NCBI RefSeq assembly: GCF_019656335.1
Contig: NZ_BPLZ01000002.1
Coordinates: 62,001 to 126,000 of the forward strand
Origin: Pseudomonas sp. NCCP-436
GTDB taxonomy: Bacteria; Pseudomonadota; Gammaproteobacteria; Pseudomonadales; Pseudomonadaceae
Length of the DNA: 64,000 nucleotides
Direction: 5' to 3'
Part shown: piece after piece, positions 1 to 9,118 of the stretch
Layout: each line of letters opens with the position of its first letter
How positions within the stretch are numbered: position 1 is the stretch's first letter
Notes under the pieces: model-generated
Told to the model about the DNA's origin: nothing
Seen by the model: the letters and a program-made list of their open reading frames with translations, nothing else
Databases searched by the model: none
Program-made: the position numbers and the translations under genes

Positions 1-876
1 CGGCAGCAGACTCAGGCGTTGGCCCTCGACTTCGATACCCAGTTCCAGGTCGAACCAGTTCTGTTGCGGATCCTCTTCGATCTGCGCGTACCAGTCGTCG
101 ACTTCGGCCAGGTTGTAGTGGAAGTCCGGGTGGATGTGGATCTGCCAGCCCTCGGCGCGCAGGCGCGGAACCTGCTGCCTGACAAAGCTCAGCCAGTCCC
201 GCTCGTGAGGCAGCTCAAAGGGCTCACCGGCCTCGGCTGGCAAGGCATCGCTCTGGCGTAGCGCAACCTGCAGACCCAGGCCTTCCAGACGCTTGCGCAG
301 CTTGGATTCGGCGGCAGCATCGCGGATCAGGCGCAGGTTGGTGTGTTCGTCCAGGCGCTTGACCAGATCGCGGGCCGGCTTGCCGAAGACCCGGTGACCG
401 GCATAGTCGAAGGCCAGTGCGGCGCGGTGCTGGGTTTGCTCCTGCATGCGCCCCCTGCGTGCATCGAACTGTACCCGAACCTGACTGCCGAGGCTGAGTA
501 CGGCGGTAGGAGTAATACTCTCCAGGCGGGTTTCGGCCAGCGGCTGGCGCACTACGACGATTTCCGACAGGTCACTGCCGTCGCGTTGGCGTGCTTCCAG
601 GGTGAGCAGTGCCGCCACCACATGCTTGCAGTTGAAGCCGACCGGGCAACTGCAATGACCGGTCACGCTCCACTTGCGTCCGTAGGGATGCAGGGTGATG
701 CGCTGCTGGTAACTCACGTTGCCGGAGCCGCGACAGGTGGCCAGCAGACTGTTGTCGCGCAGTTTGAGCAGCTTGCTGCGCTGTTCCTCGGCATAGGCGA
801 TGCCGCGGCGCAGGTCGCCGGCACCGAACTCGGAGCGCCAGTCATCTTGGCGAAGTTGGTGGATATCCAGGGCCAT
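1..876 (-). CDS. SWIM zinc-finger DEAD/SNF2-type helicase, N-terminal part (runs off the window)
   Basis: The reverse strand is open without a stop from an ATG at 876 to the window edge (292 codons). The first third carries a SWIM zinc-finger signature, CSCPVGFNCKHVVAALL, at about residues 75-91 (CxC...CxH, a nucleic-acid or protein-binding zinc site). A long charged region follows that matches what precedes the ATPase core in bacterial SNF2/HepA-like helicases. No Walker motif is visible because the rest lies outside. Role by family: ATP-dependent nucleic-acid remodelling. It is the last gene of this strand here and is separated from the AraC gene upstream by about 200 bp. The SWIM call is seen directly; the helicase call is inference from the usual domain partner. 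Confidence 0.78.
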   Translation of the reverse strand, partial: MALDIHQLRQDDWRSEFGAGDLRRGIAYAEEQRSKLLKLRDNSLLATCRGSGNVSYQQRITLHPYGRKWSVTGHCSCPVGFNCKHVVAALLTLEARQRDGSDLSEIVVVRQPLAETRLESITPTAVLSLGSQVRVQFDARRGRMQEQTQHRAALAFDYAGHRVFGKPARDLVKRLDEHTNLRLIRDAAAESKLRKRLEGLGLQVALRQSDALPAEAGEPFELPHERDWLSFVRQQVPRLRAEGWQIHIHPDFHYNLAEVDDWYAQIEEDPQQNWFDLELGIEVEGQRLSLLP

Positions 877-1075
877 CAGTGAAGCCCCTGACGGAAATCT
901 GATAGACGCATGACTGGGTCACGGCAATGCAAAACGGCGGATTTTCGCACAACTGCCTGGCAATTAGCAGGCTCGGGCAGACGCTTCGTATCGACAGCAG
1001 TTTGTGCGCAGGCAGAGGTGGCGGACTAGGTTCTGTATGAAGATTCGTTGAGCGCAGGCGCTTTTCGTACAGCGC

Positions 1076-1963
1076 CTAGCGAGTCGCCAGTGCCTGAAAT
1101 GCGGCGCGGTACTGGCCAGGCGTCGCGCTGAATGTCTGGCGGAAACGGTTGCTGAAGTGGCTGGCGCTGGCGAAACCGCAGGCCAGGGCAACCTCGCCAA
1201 GTGGCAATGGAGAGTGGCGCAGCAGTTGACAGGCCCGGGTCAGGCGTCGAGCCAACACGTAGCGATGGGGGGGTAGGCCGAAGCTGCTCTGGAACATGCG
1301 AGCGAAGTGGTATTCGGAGAGTGTGCAGAGCGCCGCCAGTTGACTCAGTGGCAGAGGGGTATCCAGATGTTGCTCGATAAACTCACATAGCCGTCGGCGC
1401 TGTTGTGGTGCCAGGCCGCCGCGCACGCGCAGTCCCTGGCGCTGCCCTGCCTGGGTCAGCAGGGCGTGGTTCAGCAGGTCGTGGGCCAGGCTGCTGGCCA
1501 GCAGACGCTCACCCGGCTCCTGCCAGTCGAGAGCGCAGAGCTGACGAAAGCGCGCAGCCTGAGCCGGATCCTCGAGAAAGGTTGCCTCGGCCAGTTGCAG
1601 GCTGCGTGGCTCCCGATCCAGCAGGGTTACGGTGGTCAGAGCGAACTGTTCTTCGTCCACGTAAAGGTGGGCCAGCTGAATGTCGCCGTTGATAACCCAG
1701 GCCGACTGATGTCCGGCAGGCAAGATGCATAGCCGATCCGGGGCGCCCTTGCGGCTCGGGTCGTCGCGGCGAAAGGTGCTGGTGCCGCCGCTAAGGTAGC
1801 AGGACAGTGTGTGGTGGTTGGGGGCCAGGTAGTCGCGTGCGTCATGGGTATTGCTCCAGCGCGCTACGTTCAGGCCGCTGCCCAGTTCGGCAAGGTTGTG
1901 CAGCCGCGCGTTGGCTGAGCGGCTCATGCTCTGAAATACCTGCAGATTCTCGAACGTCGCCAT
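1076..1963 (-). CDS. AraC-family transcriptional regulator
   Basis: A 295-residue protein. The C-terminal ~100 residues form the double helix-turn-helix of AraC/XylS regulators (LSQLAALCTLSEYHFARMF, then GEVALACGFASASHFSNRFR), ending in the usual FR-x-TFSATPGQYR consensus. The N-terminal ~170 residues are a cupin-like sensing domain with unknown ligand. The start is set at the ATG at 1963, preceded by GGGAGGG; an upstream in-frame ATG at 2005 has no ribosome site. It lies downstream of the penicillin-acylase gene on the same strand but beyond its terminator, so it is probably transcribed alone. Its target is not identifiable from the sequence. Confidence 0.9.
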   Translation of the reverse strand: MATFENLQVFQSMSRSANARLHNLAELGSGLNVARWSNTHDARDYLAPNHHTLSCYLSGGTSTFRRDDPSRKGAPDRLCILPAGHQSAWVINGDIQLAHLYVDEEQFALTTVTLLDREPRSLQLAEATFLEDPAQAARFRQLCALDWQEPGERLLASSLAHDLLNHALLTQAGQRQGLRVRGGLAPQQRRRLCEFIEQHLDTPLPLSQLAALCTLSEYHFARMFQSSFGLPPHRYVLARRLTRACQLLRHSPLPLGEVALACGFASASHFSNRFRQTFSATPGQYRAAFQALATR

Positions 1964-2026
1964 GGCGCCCTCCCGTAGATGCATGCTACTGCGGGTGAAG
2001 TACAAAGGGCAGCGGCTTGTAAGGCG

Positions 2027-2054
2027 AGCAAAAGAAAAGGCGCCGTAGGCGCCT
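2027..2054 (-). terminator. Rho-independent terminator of the penicillin-acylase gene
   Basis: On the reverse strand a perfect 7-bp stem AGGCGCC / GGCGCCT with a 3-base loop is followed by TTTTCTTTT. It sits about 80 bp past the stop at 2133 and isolates the AraC gene. Confidence 0.85.
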
Positions 2055-2132
2055 CAAGCAAGATGTTCCATGGAGTAAGTCATACGCTTTGAGTCGGGCT
2101 AGAGGAGAAAGTTCCTCTGCTTGTGAAAATTT

Positions 2133-4646
2133 TTACTGGCCCGGCAGTAACAACAGCCGTTGGCTGCCATAAACTGTGTCGAGGTTTTCCGACTTAAAGG
2201 GGAAACTCATGTAACCGCCCTTGAGCCAGGCGTCGATACCGTCGGCGTAGTGACGGCTGGCCGGGTTGCCCGACTGGCCGGTGCTGTTGAGGCCGAGCAT
2301 CGGCTCGTCGGCGGCGAAGTCGACGATCAGACGGATGGCGGGGATCAGCGTGGTGTCGAAGTCCTGCCCCCAGGCATAGGCTGATACGTTCAAGGTGGAG
2401 TGATCGCCGCCGGCCGGATATGGGCCGCGATCCAGGTAGCCCTTGAGTGCCTGAATGCCGGTACGCTCGCGGGTACTCATGTAGGGTGCCTGTCGGCTGC
2501 TGTCGCTCTGCCAGACATAGCTGTGCAGGCGGCCCCATTGCCAGCGGCGGCGATCCGGCCCCAGACGGCTTTCCAGCAGCTCGATGCTGGCGGCCAGGCT
2601 GCGGGCGAGGATGGCCGGCTTGTCCTCCTGCTGCTTAGTACTCTGGTCGTCCCAGAAGGGACTGTCGGGGCGTCCTAGCAGGTGGTCAGCCTGGGCTGAG
2701 TAGGAGGTTCCGGCGGTTTCCACCAGCGCCTGCCAGGCCGGCGAATCTTCCGGGCCCAGCTCATCGAGGAAAATCTGTCGCGCGCTTTCATGCAGGAAGG
2801 CGGCGTACAGTGCGGCATCGGCCGAACTGGCGGCAAGCCGGCCGTCAAAGGCGAGCAGTCGTTGCAAGGCCTCCTCGGCGCGCGTGCGTCGATCCGCCGG
2901 CAGTGCGGCGACAGCCAGGCGCAGCGAGTCGTGCATCAGCGGGTCGTTGAACATGGCCTGCAGTTTGCCGACGAAGGGGGAAGTCTGGTCGTACTGCATG
3001 GCGATCATGCTGCGGCTGTCGTGACGGCCCTGGCCAGCCAGTTCAGCCAGACGCTCGGCTCGCTCGGGGTAATACCAGGAGCTGGAAAGCTGCATGCCGT
3101 ATCCTGGAGGTACGCTGCGCTCGTTGGCGGTGCCCAGCCAGCCTTGCGCTGGATCCTGGTCGTAAGGGTGCAGCATCGGGTCGGCGAAGCCGTCCCAGCC
3201 ATAGCGGGAGTCCCAGCCCGGAGAGGGCAGCAGGCCACGGCCCTCACGGCGGTTCGGGTAGCGTCCGGTGACTTGCCAGCCGATGTGTTCTGCGTCGGCG
3301 AACACCATATTCAGCGGCATGGCGCGGATTTCCCGGGCGGCCTCGAAGGCCTCGTCCACCGACTGGGCGCGGGACAGATCAAAGAAGGCGTCAAGGCTCC
3401 TGTCTCGTTCGAACTGGGTGGTCTTTAGTGCCAGGCCGTAGCCGCTGCGCAGTGCTAACGGCTGCAGCGGGTGCTGGCGCTCACCAAGCACCGGGTTGAG
3501 CAGAGGGCCGTTGCGGGTTTCGTAGAAGGTCTCGCGGATTGGGCGCTGGCCACGGATGAAGAAGGTTTCCTGTCGTTCCTGTAGCGGCAGCCACTGGCCG
3601 TCAGCCAGGTAGCTCAGGCGCCCTCCCTGGTTGCGGATTTGTTCGAGGAACAGATCCTGGTTATCGCCCATGACCATGGTCATGCCCCAGGCCAGTTTGC
3701 CGTTGTAGCCGGCTATCACGGCCGGAATGCCTGCCAGGGAAACGCCGGCGGCCTGGAATCGGGGCGAGCGGATCTGTACGAAGTTCCACAGCGACGGCAG
3801 GCTGAGCGGCAGATGGGTATCGTTGGCCAGCAGACTCTTGCCGCCACGGCTGCGTGCCGGGGAAATGGCCCAGTTGTTCGAGGCAGCGACGCCAAGCATG
3901 TGCTGCCCGGCCACTAGCTTGGCGTTGTGAGCCAAGGCTTGCAGATCCGGCAGTTGGCCGTCGAGATCGAGGCCGGCAAGCTTTTCTGCTTCGGCAAAGG
4001 GCAGTGGCTCGTCCGGGTAAATCGGCAACAGCCAGGGCAGTTTGTCGATGCCCACGCGCTGGGCTAGGGTCAGTGCGGCAATCTCCTCTTGCAGATTCAC
4101 CGCCAGACCGAAGTTGAGCAGGCAGAAAAGCAGTACCGAATCTTCGGGCTTCCAGTATTCGGGCCGGTAGCCGGCTTCGGCCAGATCCATCGGCAAGCGG
4201 CTTCGATAGCGGAAAATGTAGGCGTTGACGCCGCGGGCGTAGACCTCGAAGAAGCGCTTCAGGCGCGGTGAAGCATCGGCATATAGCAGCTCGGCGCTTT
4301 TCTTCAGGTTTGCCGCGCGCATGAAGCGGTCAGTCTCCAGTGCCCCGGGGCCGACCAGTTCGGCCAGGCGTCCCTGGGCCAGCAGGCGCATGCCGACCAT
4401 CTGACTGAGCCGGTCGCCGGCATGGACATAGCCGAGTGTGAACAGGGCGTCGTGGAAGGTTCCTGACTCTATCAGCGGCATACCGAGGGCGTTGCGCCGT
4501 ACCGACGCGCTTTCGGCAATGCCTTTTACTCGCTCAACCCCCCGATTGGGCGGCACGCTGTCGGCATAACGGCTGGTGAGCAGCGACTGGCAGCCGGCGA
4601 GGCCGGCCAGCGAAGCAGCAAGGGCCAGGCAGGCCAGCATGCGCAT
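2133..4646 (-). CDS. Penicillin acylase family Ntn-hydrolase, lipoprotein
   Basis: An 837-residue precursor. It begins with a lipoprotein signal (lipobox LAGC, Cys19), so it should be membrane anchored. The layout fits the penicillin G acylase/PvdQ/QuiP family: an alpha-chain region (residues ~25-230), then [16 protein letters not shown] where Ser256 would become the N-terminal nucleophile of the beta chain after self-cleavage. The downstream [16 protein letters not shown] block and late Asn-containing motifs also fit. The family hydrolyses amide bonds of penicillins or acyl-homoserine lactones; the substrate here cannot be told. A lipoprotein anchor is less common than a cleaved signal. Start at 4646 with AAGGAAC upstream. 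A single-gene unit ending in its own terminator. Confidence 0.88.
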   Translation of the reverse strand: MRMLACLALAASLAGLAGCQSLLTSRYADSVPPNRGVERVKGIAESASVRRNALGMPLIESGTFHDALFTLGYVHAGDRLSQMVGMRLLAQGRLAELVGPGALETDRFMRAANLKKSAELLYADASPRLKRFFEVYARGVNAYIFRYRSRLPMDLAEAGYRPEYWKPEDSVLLFCLLNFGLAVNLQEEIAALTLAQRVGIDKLPWLLPIYPDEPLPFAEAEKLAGLDLDGQLPDLQALAHNAKLVAGQHMLGVAASNNWAISPARSRGGKSLLANDTHLPLSLPSLWNFVQIRSPRFQAAGVSLAGIPAVIAGYNGKLAWGMTMVMGDNQDLFLEQIRNQGGRLSYLADGQWLPLQERQETFFIRGQRPIRETFYETRNGPLLNPVLGERQHPLQPLALRSGYGLALKTTQFERDRSLDAFFDLSRAQSVDEAFEAAREIRAMPLNMVFADAEHIGWQVTGRYPNRREGRGLLPSPGWDSRYGWDGFADPMLHPYDQDPAQGWLGTANERSVPPGYGMQLSSSWYYPERAERLAELAGQGRHDSRSMIAMQYDQTSPFVGKLQAMFNDPLMHDSLRLAVAALPADRRTRAEEALQRLLAFDGRLAASSADAALYAAFLHESARQIFLDELGPEDSPAWQALVETAGTSYSAQADHLLGRPDSPFWDDQSTKQQEDKPAILARSLAASIELLESRLGPDRRRWQWGRLHSYVWQSDSSRQAPYMSTRERTGIQALKGYLDRGPYPAGGDHSTLNVSAYAWGQDFDTTLIPAIRLIVDFAADEPMLGLNSTGQSGNPASRHYADGIDAWLKGGYMSFPFKSENLDTVYGSQRLLLLPGQ

Positions 4647-4750
4647 GGCAAAGTTCCTTGGATTAGGTTCTGGCTAGGGTAGACGTGGCGGCCAAGGCTG
4701 ACCGCGAAGGCGCCAAGGTAATGAGAGTGGCCGGGCCTGGCAAGAGCCGT

Positions 4751-5212
4751 TCAGGTGTCGGCCTGCGTTTCCCTGAGCCCGTCGTCGAGCAGCCAGCGGG
4801 CGGCCGTACGGGCTGCGGCCTTGTGCTGTAGCTCCAGCTCCTGAAAGCGGGTTTCGTAGCGGCGCCTGTCGCTACGTGGCAGAGCTTTCCAGGCAGCATG
4901 GGTGGGGACGTCGGCAGTTGCTTCGAAGAGTCTGTGAAAGACCAGGCAGCGAGCATCGCCGCTCAGACTACTGTCGTAGTGATCGAGCAACACCTTGATC
5001 CGGATGGCCCCTTCAATGAGCGGAACCTGTTCGTCCAGCAGGCTGCTGGCGAGCAGGCCGATGTTTTTGCCAAGTTGCTTCCGGCGCGCCTCGGCGGCGT
5101 TCTTTTCGGAGCGCTGGCGAGCCCAGACCTGACGCCAGAGCGACAGTGCATAGACGGCCAGCCCGACAATCAGCAGCAGGCCGGCCAGTAGTGTGAGATA
5201 CAAGGTACTCAT
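4751..5212 (-). CDS. DUF2489 domain membrane protein
   Basis: A 153-residue protein with one N-terminal membrane helix (LYLTLLAGLLLIVGLAVYAL) followed by a charged cytoplasmic helical domain that matches DUF2489 by its RxRSEKxAAEARR linker and length. Function unknown. The start is the ATG at 5212, seven bases after the stop of the SEC-C gene; a longer frame would run into that gene. It is the third gene of a tight operon with the WHy lipoprotein and SEC-C genes. Confidence 0.8.
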   Translation of the reverse strand: MSTLYLTLLAGLLLIVGLAVYALSLWRQVWARQRSEKNAAEARRKQLGKNIGLLASSLLDEQVPLIEGAIRIKVLLDHYDSSLSGDARCLVFHRLFEATADVPTHAAWKALPRSDRRRYETRFQELELQHKAAARTAARWLLDDGLRETQADT

Positions 5213-5219
5213 CAGGCCG

Positions 5220-5408
5220 TTAGGCGCCGTGGCACTTCTTGAACTTCTTCTGGCTGCCGCACGGGCAGGGATCGTTGCGACCAACGTTCTTCAGAGCGTT
5301 GCGCACGGGGGCCTGCGGCGCGTGATTGCAATGTGGACCATGGACGTGGCCATGGTCGTGATGATCATGGTTGCAGTCGGGACCATGGATGTGCGGTTGA
5401 TTGTTCAT
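5220..5408 (-). CDS. Small His-rich SEC-C metal-binding protein
   Basis: A 62-residue protein. The N-terminal half is very rich in His ([19 protein letters not shown]), a probable metal-binding tail. The C-terminal 20 residues are a SEC-C zinc motif ([19 protein letters not shown], the CxC...CH type found at the SecA tail). The start at 5408 overlaps the translation-stop region of the upstream lipoprotein gene, whose GGAG serves as its ribosome site, which indicates translational coupling. Role unknown; metal storage or SecB/ribosome contact are possibilities only. Confidence 0.82.
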   Translation of the reverse strand: MNNQPHIHGPDCNHDHHDHGHVHGPHCNHAPQAPVRNALKNVGRNDPCPCGSQKKFKKCHGA

Positions 5409-5412
5409 GCAA

Positions 5413-5910
5413 TTACTCCTGGAGGAAATCTCCGGGAATTATCTCGCCATTGCGCGACATGTGCACGTTCCGGCCGAACAGCATGCCGGTCTTGACCTCG
5501 CCCTTGAAGGCATAGCGAATGGGCGTGTCGGGTTTTTCCAGCATCTTCACCACCTGCCTTACATGGCGCCACAGGTTGGTGCGTACAGGAACTTCGAAGG
5601 TATGACGACCATGCGCCGGTACGGTGAACCATTCGCTGGAATGCCCCTCGGCTAACAGAATGCCATTGAGATGGACGTTATAGTCCAGACCACGTACCGG
5701 CAGGCTGACCCCGTTGGGATTATCGATGCGAAAACGAAGACGGAATTCCTGCTCAAGCAGCCTGGCCTTCACCACTTCAACTTTGAGTAGCTGGATATCC
5801 GGATCCTTGAACCCGCTGCTAACCCAGGTGGAGCATCCTGAAAGCCCGAGCATCACTCCGAAAAACACTGATAGGCTGATAAGTCTTATCATTTGCGCCT
5901 GATAGAGCAT
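5413..5910 (-). CDS. LEA type 2 (WHy-domain) lipoprotein
   Basis: A 165-residue protein with a lipoprotein signal (lipobox GLSGC, Cys26) and a WHy/LEA14-like domain: [20 protein letters not shown], the [14 protein letters not shown] core, then a beta-sandwich end. Such proteins are linked to desiccation or envelope stress. The ATG at 5910 was chosen because GGGGGA lies at the right distance; the ATG at 5892 is an alternative. First gene of the three-gene operon. A second protein of the same family is encoded at 40612-41103. Confidence 0.85.
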   Translation of the reverse strand: MLYQAQMIRLISLSVFFGVMLGLSGCSTWVSSGFKDPDIQLLKVEVVKARLLEQEFRLRFRIDNPNGVSLPVRGLDYNVHLNGILLAEGHSSEWFTVPAHGRHTFEVPVRTNLWRHVRQVVKMLEKPDTPIRYAFKGEVKTGMLFGRNVHMSRNGEIIPGDFLQE

Positions 5911-6098
5911 TTCATATCCCCCGTTGCGCCCCAGTGTAACAAGCACGTGTTCGGCTGCAACCGGGAAGATGCCATTATTTTGGCTGCCGTGTCCGCTTGT
6001 TTCTGGAGTTGTGTCCGAAGTTTGGGTTGAGACTTGCACGCTGTCGGTGCGAATGAAGCTGCGCCATACTGAGGCGCGAATAGGACAGGAGTGTGACC

Positions 6099-6641
6099 AT
6101 GAGCCGTTACGAGATTGCCTTTTCCGGGGAACTGGTGCCGGGTGCCCAGCCCGAGACGGTCAAGGCTAACCTGGCGCGGCTGTTCCAGGCCGATGCCCAG
6201 CGTATCGCCATGTTGTTTTCCGGGCGCCGGGTGGTTATCAAAAGCAATTTGGACGAAGCAGCAGCGGAGAAGTACCGGGCGACGCTGGAGAGAGCAGGCG
6301 CCCGGGTTGCGGTTGTGAACCTGGATCCGCCGGTTGAGGAGATCGAACTGGCGCCACCTCCTGCAGCACCGGCAACTCCAGCCGTGGTACCGACGCCTCC
6401 TGCAGCGCTGAAGGTGGTGCCGCGCGATGAGTACATGGCGGCCTTCAGCGAGGTGCAGGCGCCCGACTTCGGCATTGCACCGGTTGGCAGTGACTTGCAG
6501 GATGCTCGTTCGGAGGTGCCTCCACCTATGCTTGACTTGTCGGGCCTCAGCCTGGCCCCAGTGGGCAGCGATATGGGCCAGGCGCGAGGTGAGGCTGCAC
6601 CGCCACCGCCGGATATTTCGCACCTGCGCTTGCAGGAGTAA
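6099..6641 (+). CDS. Hypothetical protein with repeated APVGSD motif
   Basis: 180 residues. Residues 1-75 form a compact alpha/beta region (MSRYEIAFSGELVPG..., a 'foreign-amino-acid conversion' type domain reminiscent of L7/L12-like sensor domains in Pseudomonas proteins). A Pro/Ala-rich linker follows, then two copies of a motif: APVGSDLQDARSEVPPP and APVGSDMGQARGEAAPP, each followed by DxSxLxL. No signal peptide or membrane segment. The start at 6099 has AGGAG seven bases upstream; a GTG two codons earlier is too close. It stands alone, divergent from the lipoprotein operon. Function unknown. Confidence 0.75.
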   Translation: MSRYEIAFSGELVPGAQPETVKANLARLFQADAQRIAMLFSGRRVVIKSNLDEAAAEKYRATLERAGARVAVVNLDPPVEEIELAPPPAAPATPAVVPTPPAALKVVPRDEYMAAFSEVQAPDFGIAPVGSDLQDARSEVPPPMLDLSGLSLAPVGSDMGQARGEAAPPPPDISHLRLQE

Positions 6642-6662
6642 CCCGACGGCGTCCGGCAAGGT

Positions 6663-7778
6663 TCAGATGGGCTGCTGGCAGCGCGCCTCTGCTTGCTCCG
6701 GCGGCAGGTTTCGTACGCTCTCGAAGAACAGCACGCAGGTTTGCTGCTGATCCGTTACCTGCCACTTCTGCGTGCAGGCTTGCAGTGTCTGCTGCGGATC
6801 CGCCGAAGGTTGCCGGCCCATAACGGCCTGCCAGCAGGCAGCGCTGAGATCCTGTCCCATGACCCGGATGCCGGCCTGGTTGGCCTTTTCCTCGCTGCCT
6901 TGGTTGTTGGCCGGATCGGCGGCGTACCAGATGTAGCTCGGATGGTTGGCGCCGAGCACCGAGACCTGCTGGCCAGGCGCGGCGGTGATTCGGCCCAGGC
7001 CCAGCACCGCAAGCGGGACGCCATACTGCTGCTGGATCCAGTTGCGTACTGGGGCGCCGAAGGCCACTATCGGCAGGCTGCCCTGGCCACTGCCGGCGCT
7101 GAGTTCGGCGACCATGCGTTGCTGGTAGGCAGTGAAATAATCGTATACCGCCTCCAGCGAGCCGCCAGCATTGGCCGGTGCGGCGATCGGCGCGATGTCG
7201 ATGATGGTCTGGTAGGCCGGTGTCTGCTCTGCGGCAACGCCGTTGAATGTAAGCAGGCTGGCCCAGCGATCCGTGGTGTTCGAGCGCAGGTAGTCCTGGG
7301 CCTGGGTCAGCGAGTAGTCCGGCGGGAAGTGCAGCAGCTCGACGCTACGACGGCTTTCCAGAGCCATGCCCAGTGGCAGGAAGAAATACCAGTTGTATTG
7401 CCACTTGCCGTCGCGGTTGAGCTGAGTGGCGCCCTGGTAGGCCAGGTCGCCGGCGTCCAGCAGTTGCCGTAGCGGCTGGCCATAGCCGGGCGGCGTGCCG
7501 TCGAAGTAGGCCAGTACCCGGTCGTCCCGGCGTTCTACCCGGACGCTGGCAGCTGGGTAACCGTCGCGCTTCAGACTTTGATCCAGGTAATGCTGCACGG
7601 TCTGCTCCAGCGTCCAGTTGCGGTAGCAGATTACGTTGCAGTTGTTGGGGTAGGCGAACAGCCGGGTAACCCGCTGGCTGTCGCCGAGGTCAACGAACTC
7701 CCCGCTGTCACTGGGCAGGCCCGTGCAGCCGCCTAGAAGAGCGGCGATAAGGATTCCGATTGTGCTCCGCTTGTGCAT
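6663..7778 (-). CDS. Hypothetical lipoprotein
   Basis: 371 residues with a clear lipoprotein signal (MHKRSTIGILIAALLGGC, Cys18). The rest is soluble, with several Cys residues (CNVICYRNW near residue 50, three more near the C-terminus), suggesting disulfides in the periplasm. No family is recognised. AAGGAG precedes the ATG at 7778. It lies 66 bp downstream of the YchJ gene on the same strand and may be the third gene of that operon. Its 3' end converges with the gene at 6099-6641, leaving a gap of 21 bp. Confidence 0.75.
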   Translation of the reverse strand: MHKRSTIGILIAALLGGCTGLPSDSGEFVDLGDSQRVTRLFAYPNNCNVICYRNWTLEQTVQHYLDQSLKRDGYPAASVRVERRDDRVLAYFDGTPPGYGQPLRQLLDAGDLAYQGATQLNRDGKWQYNWYFFLPLGMALESRRSVELLHFPPDYSLTQAQDYLRSNTTDRWASLLTFNGVAAEQTPAYQTIIDIAPIAAPANAGGSLEAVYDYFTAYQQRMVAELSAGSGQGSLPIVAFGAPVRNWIQQQYGVPLAVLGLGRITAAPGQQVSVLGANHPSYIWYAADPANNQGSEEKANQAGIRVMGQDLSAACWQAVMGRQPSADPQQTLQACTQKWQVTDQQQTCVLFFESVRNLPPEQAEARCQQPI

Positions 7779-7844
7779 TGACGATCTCCTTGTGAAAGTG
7801 TGCTTTGGCCTTTCAACTCAAGCAGAAAGCGATGCGGATGCCAG

Positions 7845-8327
7845 TCAGGCGCGGAGGTAGGCAGCGCAGCATTTCTTGAACTTCTGTCCACTGTCGCAGG
7901 GGCAGGGATCGTTGCGCCCGGCCCGCAGTGGCACCGTCGGGTCGATAAAGTACCAGCGGCCGTTGACCCGGACGAAGGCGGAGCGCTCGTGGTGGCTATG
8001 TTCGCCCTGGTCGTCGTGCCAGCGTGCGGTGAAGGTGACCTGAGCATGCTCGGGTTGTCCGGCGAATACTTCGCTGCTTTCGACTTTCAGTCCGAGCCAG
8101 GTGCTCTGTGCACTCCAGGCCATGATTGCGGCGCGGTCGAGAGCGGCCTGTTGAGCCGGCAGGGTGGTGGCCGCCAGGTAGTCCACCAGCCCTAGCACAT
8201 AGGCTGTGTAGCGTGAGCGCATCAGTTGCTCCGCGCTTGGTGCCGGCAGATCATGGTGATATGGCGCGCAGCACTGATCCAGTGGCAGGCCCGTGCCGCA
8301 GGGGCAGTTCTGTGCAGTCAGGTTCAT
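7845..8327 (-). CDS. YchJ family protein with SEC-C motifs
   Basis: 160 residues. It has the YchJ (UPF0225) architecture: an N-terminal SEC-C-like [13 protein letters not shown], a central NTF2-like region with [15 protein letters not shown] and [16 protein letters not shown], and a C-terminal SEC-C zinc motif [18 protein letters not shown]. The start is the ATG at 8327, six bases after the DUF6231 stop, so the two are coupled. Function unknown in the family. Confidence 0.9.
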   Translation of the reverse strand: MNLTAQNCPCGTGLPLDQCCAPYHHDLPAPSAEQLMRSRYTAYVLGLVDYLAATTLPAQQAALDRAAIMAWSAQSTWLGLKVESSEVFAGQPEHAQVTFTARWHDDQGEHSHHERSAFVRVNGRWYFIDPTVPLRAGRNDPCPCDSGQKFKKCCAAYLRA

Positions 8328-8332
8328 GTGTG

Positions 8333-8824
8333 CTACCACCAGTACTTGCCGAAGTTTTCCGGGTTGGCCCAAAACCTGGCATTCAGCCAGTCCGGTGCCG
8401 GTTTGTATTCGAGCAGATCATAGGTGAACAGGTGTAGCGTTTGCCCGTCACGCTGAAAGCGTTCCTGCACCTGCATGGCCAGGGCGAAGAAGTCGGTTTC
8501 CTGCCAGCCTGCGGCTTGCAGGTCGACCAGTACCGCGATTCGGCTGGCATTGAGATTGCGGATGCCGGCCAGCAGATGCAGCCCCTCGTTACGGGGCAGG
8601 TGCTCCAGACAGTCGGCCAGTAGCGCCAGGTCGAAGCGCAGCGCTGCCAGTTCAGCAGGCAGTGGTGCCGCCGCAGCATTGAACAGGCGGCTCTGCGGAT
8701 GGGCCTGGCGGAAGGCCTGCAGCGTGGGCAGCTCGCTGGCGCCGAGCAGTAGCAGGCGCTCGGGGTGGTGATGGTCGAGCAGGGCGGCCAGCGCTTGCTG
8801 GGGTGTACGGGGACTGGCGTCCAT
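8333..8824 (-). CDS. DUF6231 family protein, methyltransferase-like fold
   Basis: 163 residues. The pattern [12 protein letters not shown], then [14 protein letters not shown], looks like a degenerate class I SAM-methyltransferase Rossmann core (motif I and the D-x-x-E-H motif IV region). I recognise it as the Pseudomonas DUF6231 family. The start at 8824 has GAGGAT upstream; an upstream in-frame ATG has none. First gene of a unit with YchJ. Enzyme activity is not established. Confidence 0.7.
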   Translation of the reverse strand: MDASPRTPQQALAALLDHHHPERLLLLGASELPTLQAFRQAHPQSRLFNAAAAPLPAELAALRFDLALLADCLEHLPRNEGLHLLAGIRNLNASRIAVLVDLQAAGWQETDFFALAMQVQERFQRDGQTLHLFTYDLLEYKPAPDWLNARFWANPENFGKYWW

Positions 8825-9118
8825 CGGAAATCCTCGGGGCGGCGACAGGCCTGAGCGACCGGCCGGTTGGTTTGTCAGTGCGTTGTAGCGGCGTGTCCGG
8901 GTGCGATCAAGCCTTTTCCGGCACGAGCTTGGCAAGCGCGACGGAGGCGGACTATGGTTGCCGCCTGGTCATGTTGCTTGCCGAGTTCCCATGCGCCGTT
9001 CGCTGCTCGTCCGAACCTTTCGCTTTGTTCAGGTGATTCGTCTCTGCGCTGATTGTTGCGATTGCTGCGGGCCACTTCTCTTCTGGTACGCGGCGATCCG
9101 CGCACCTCTGGTTCGCTG

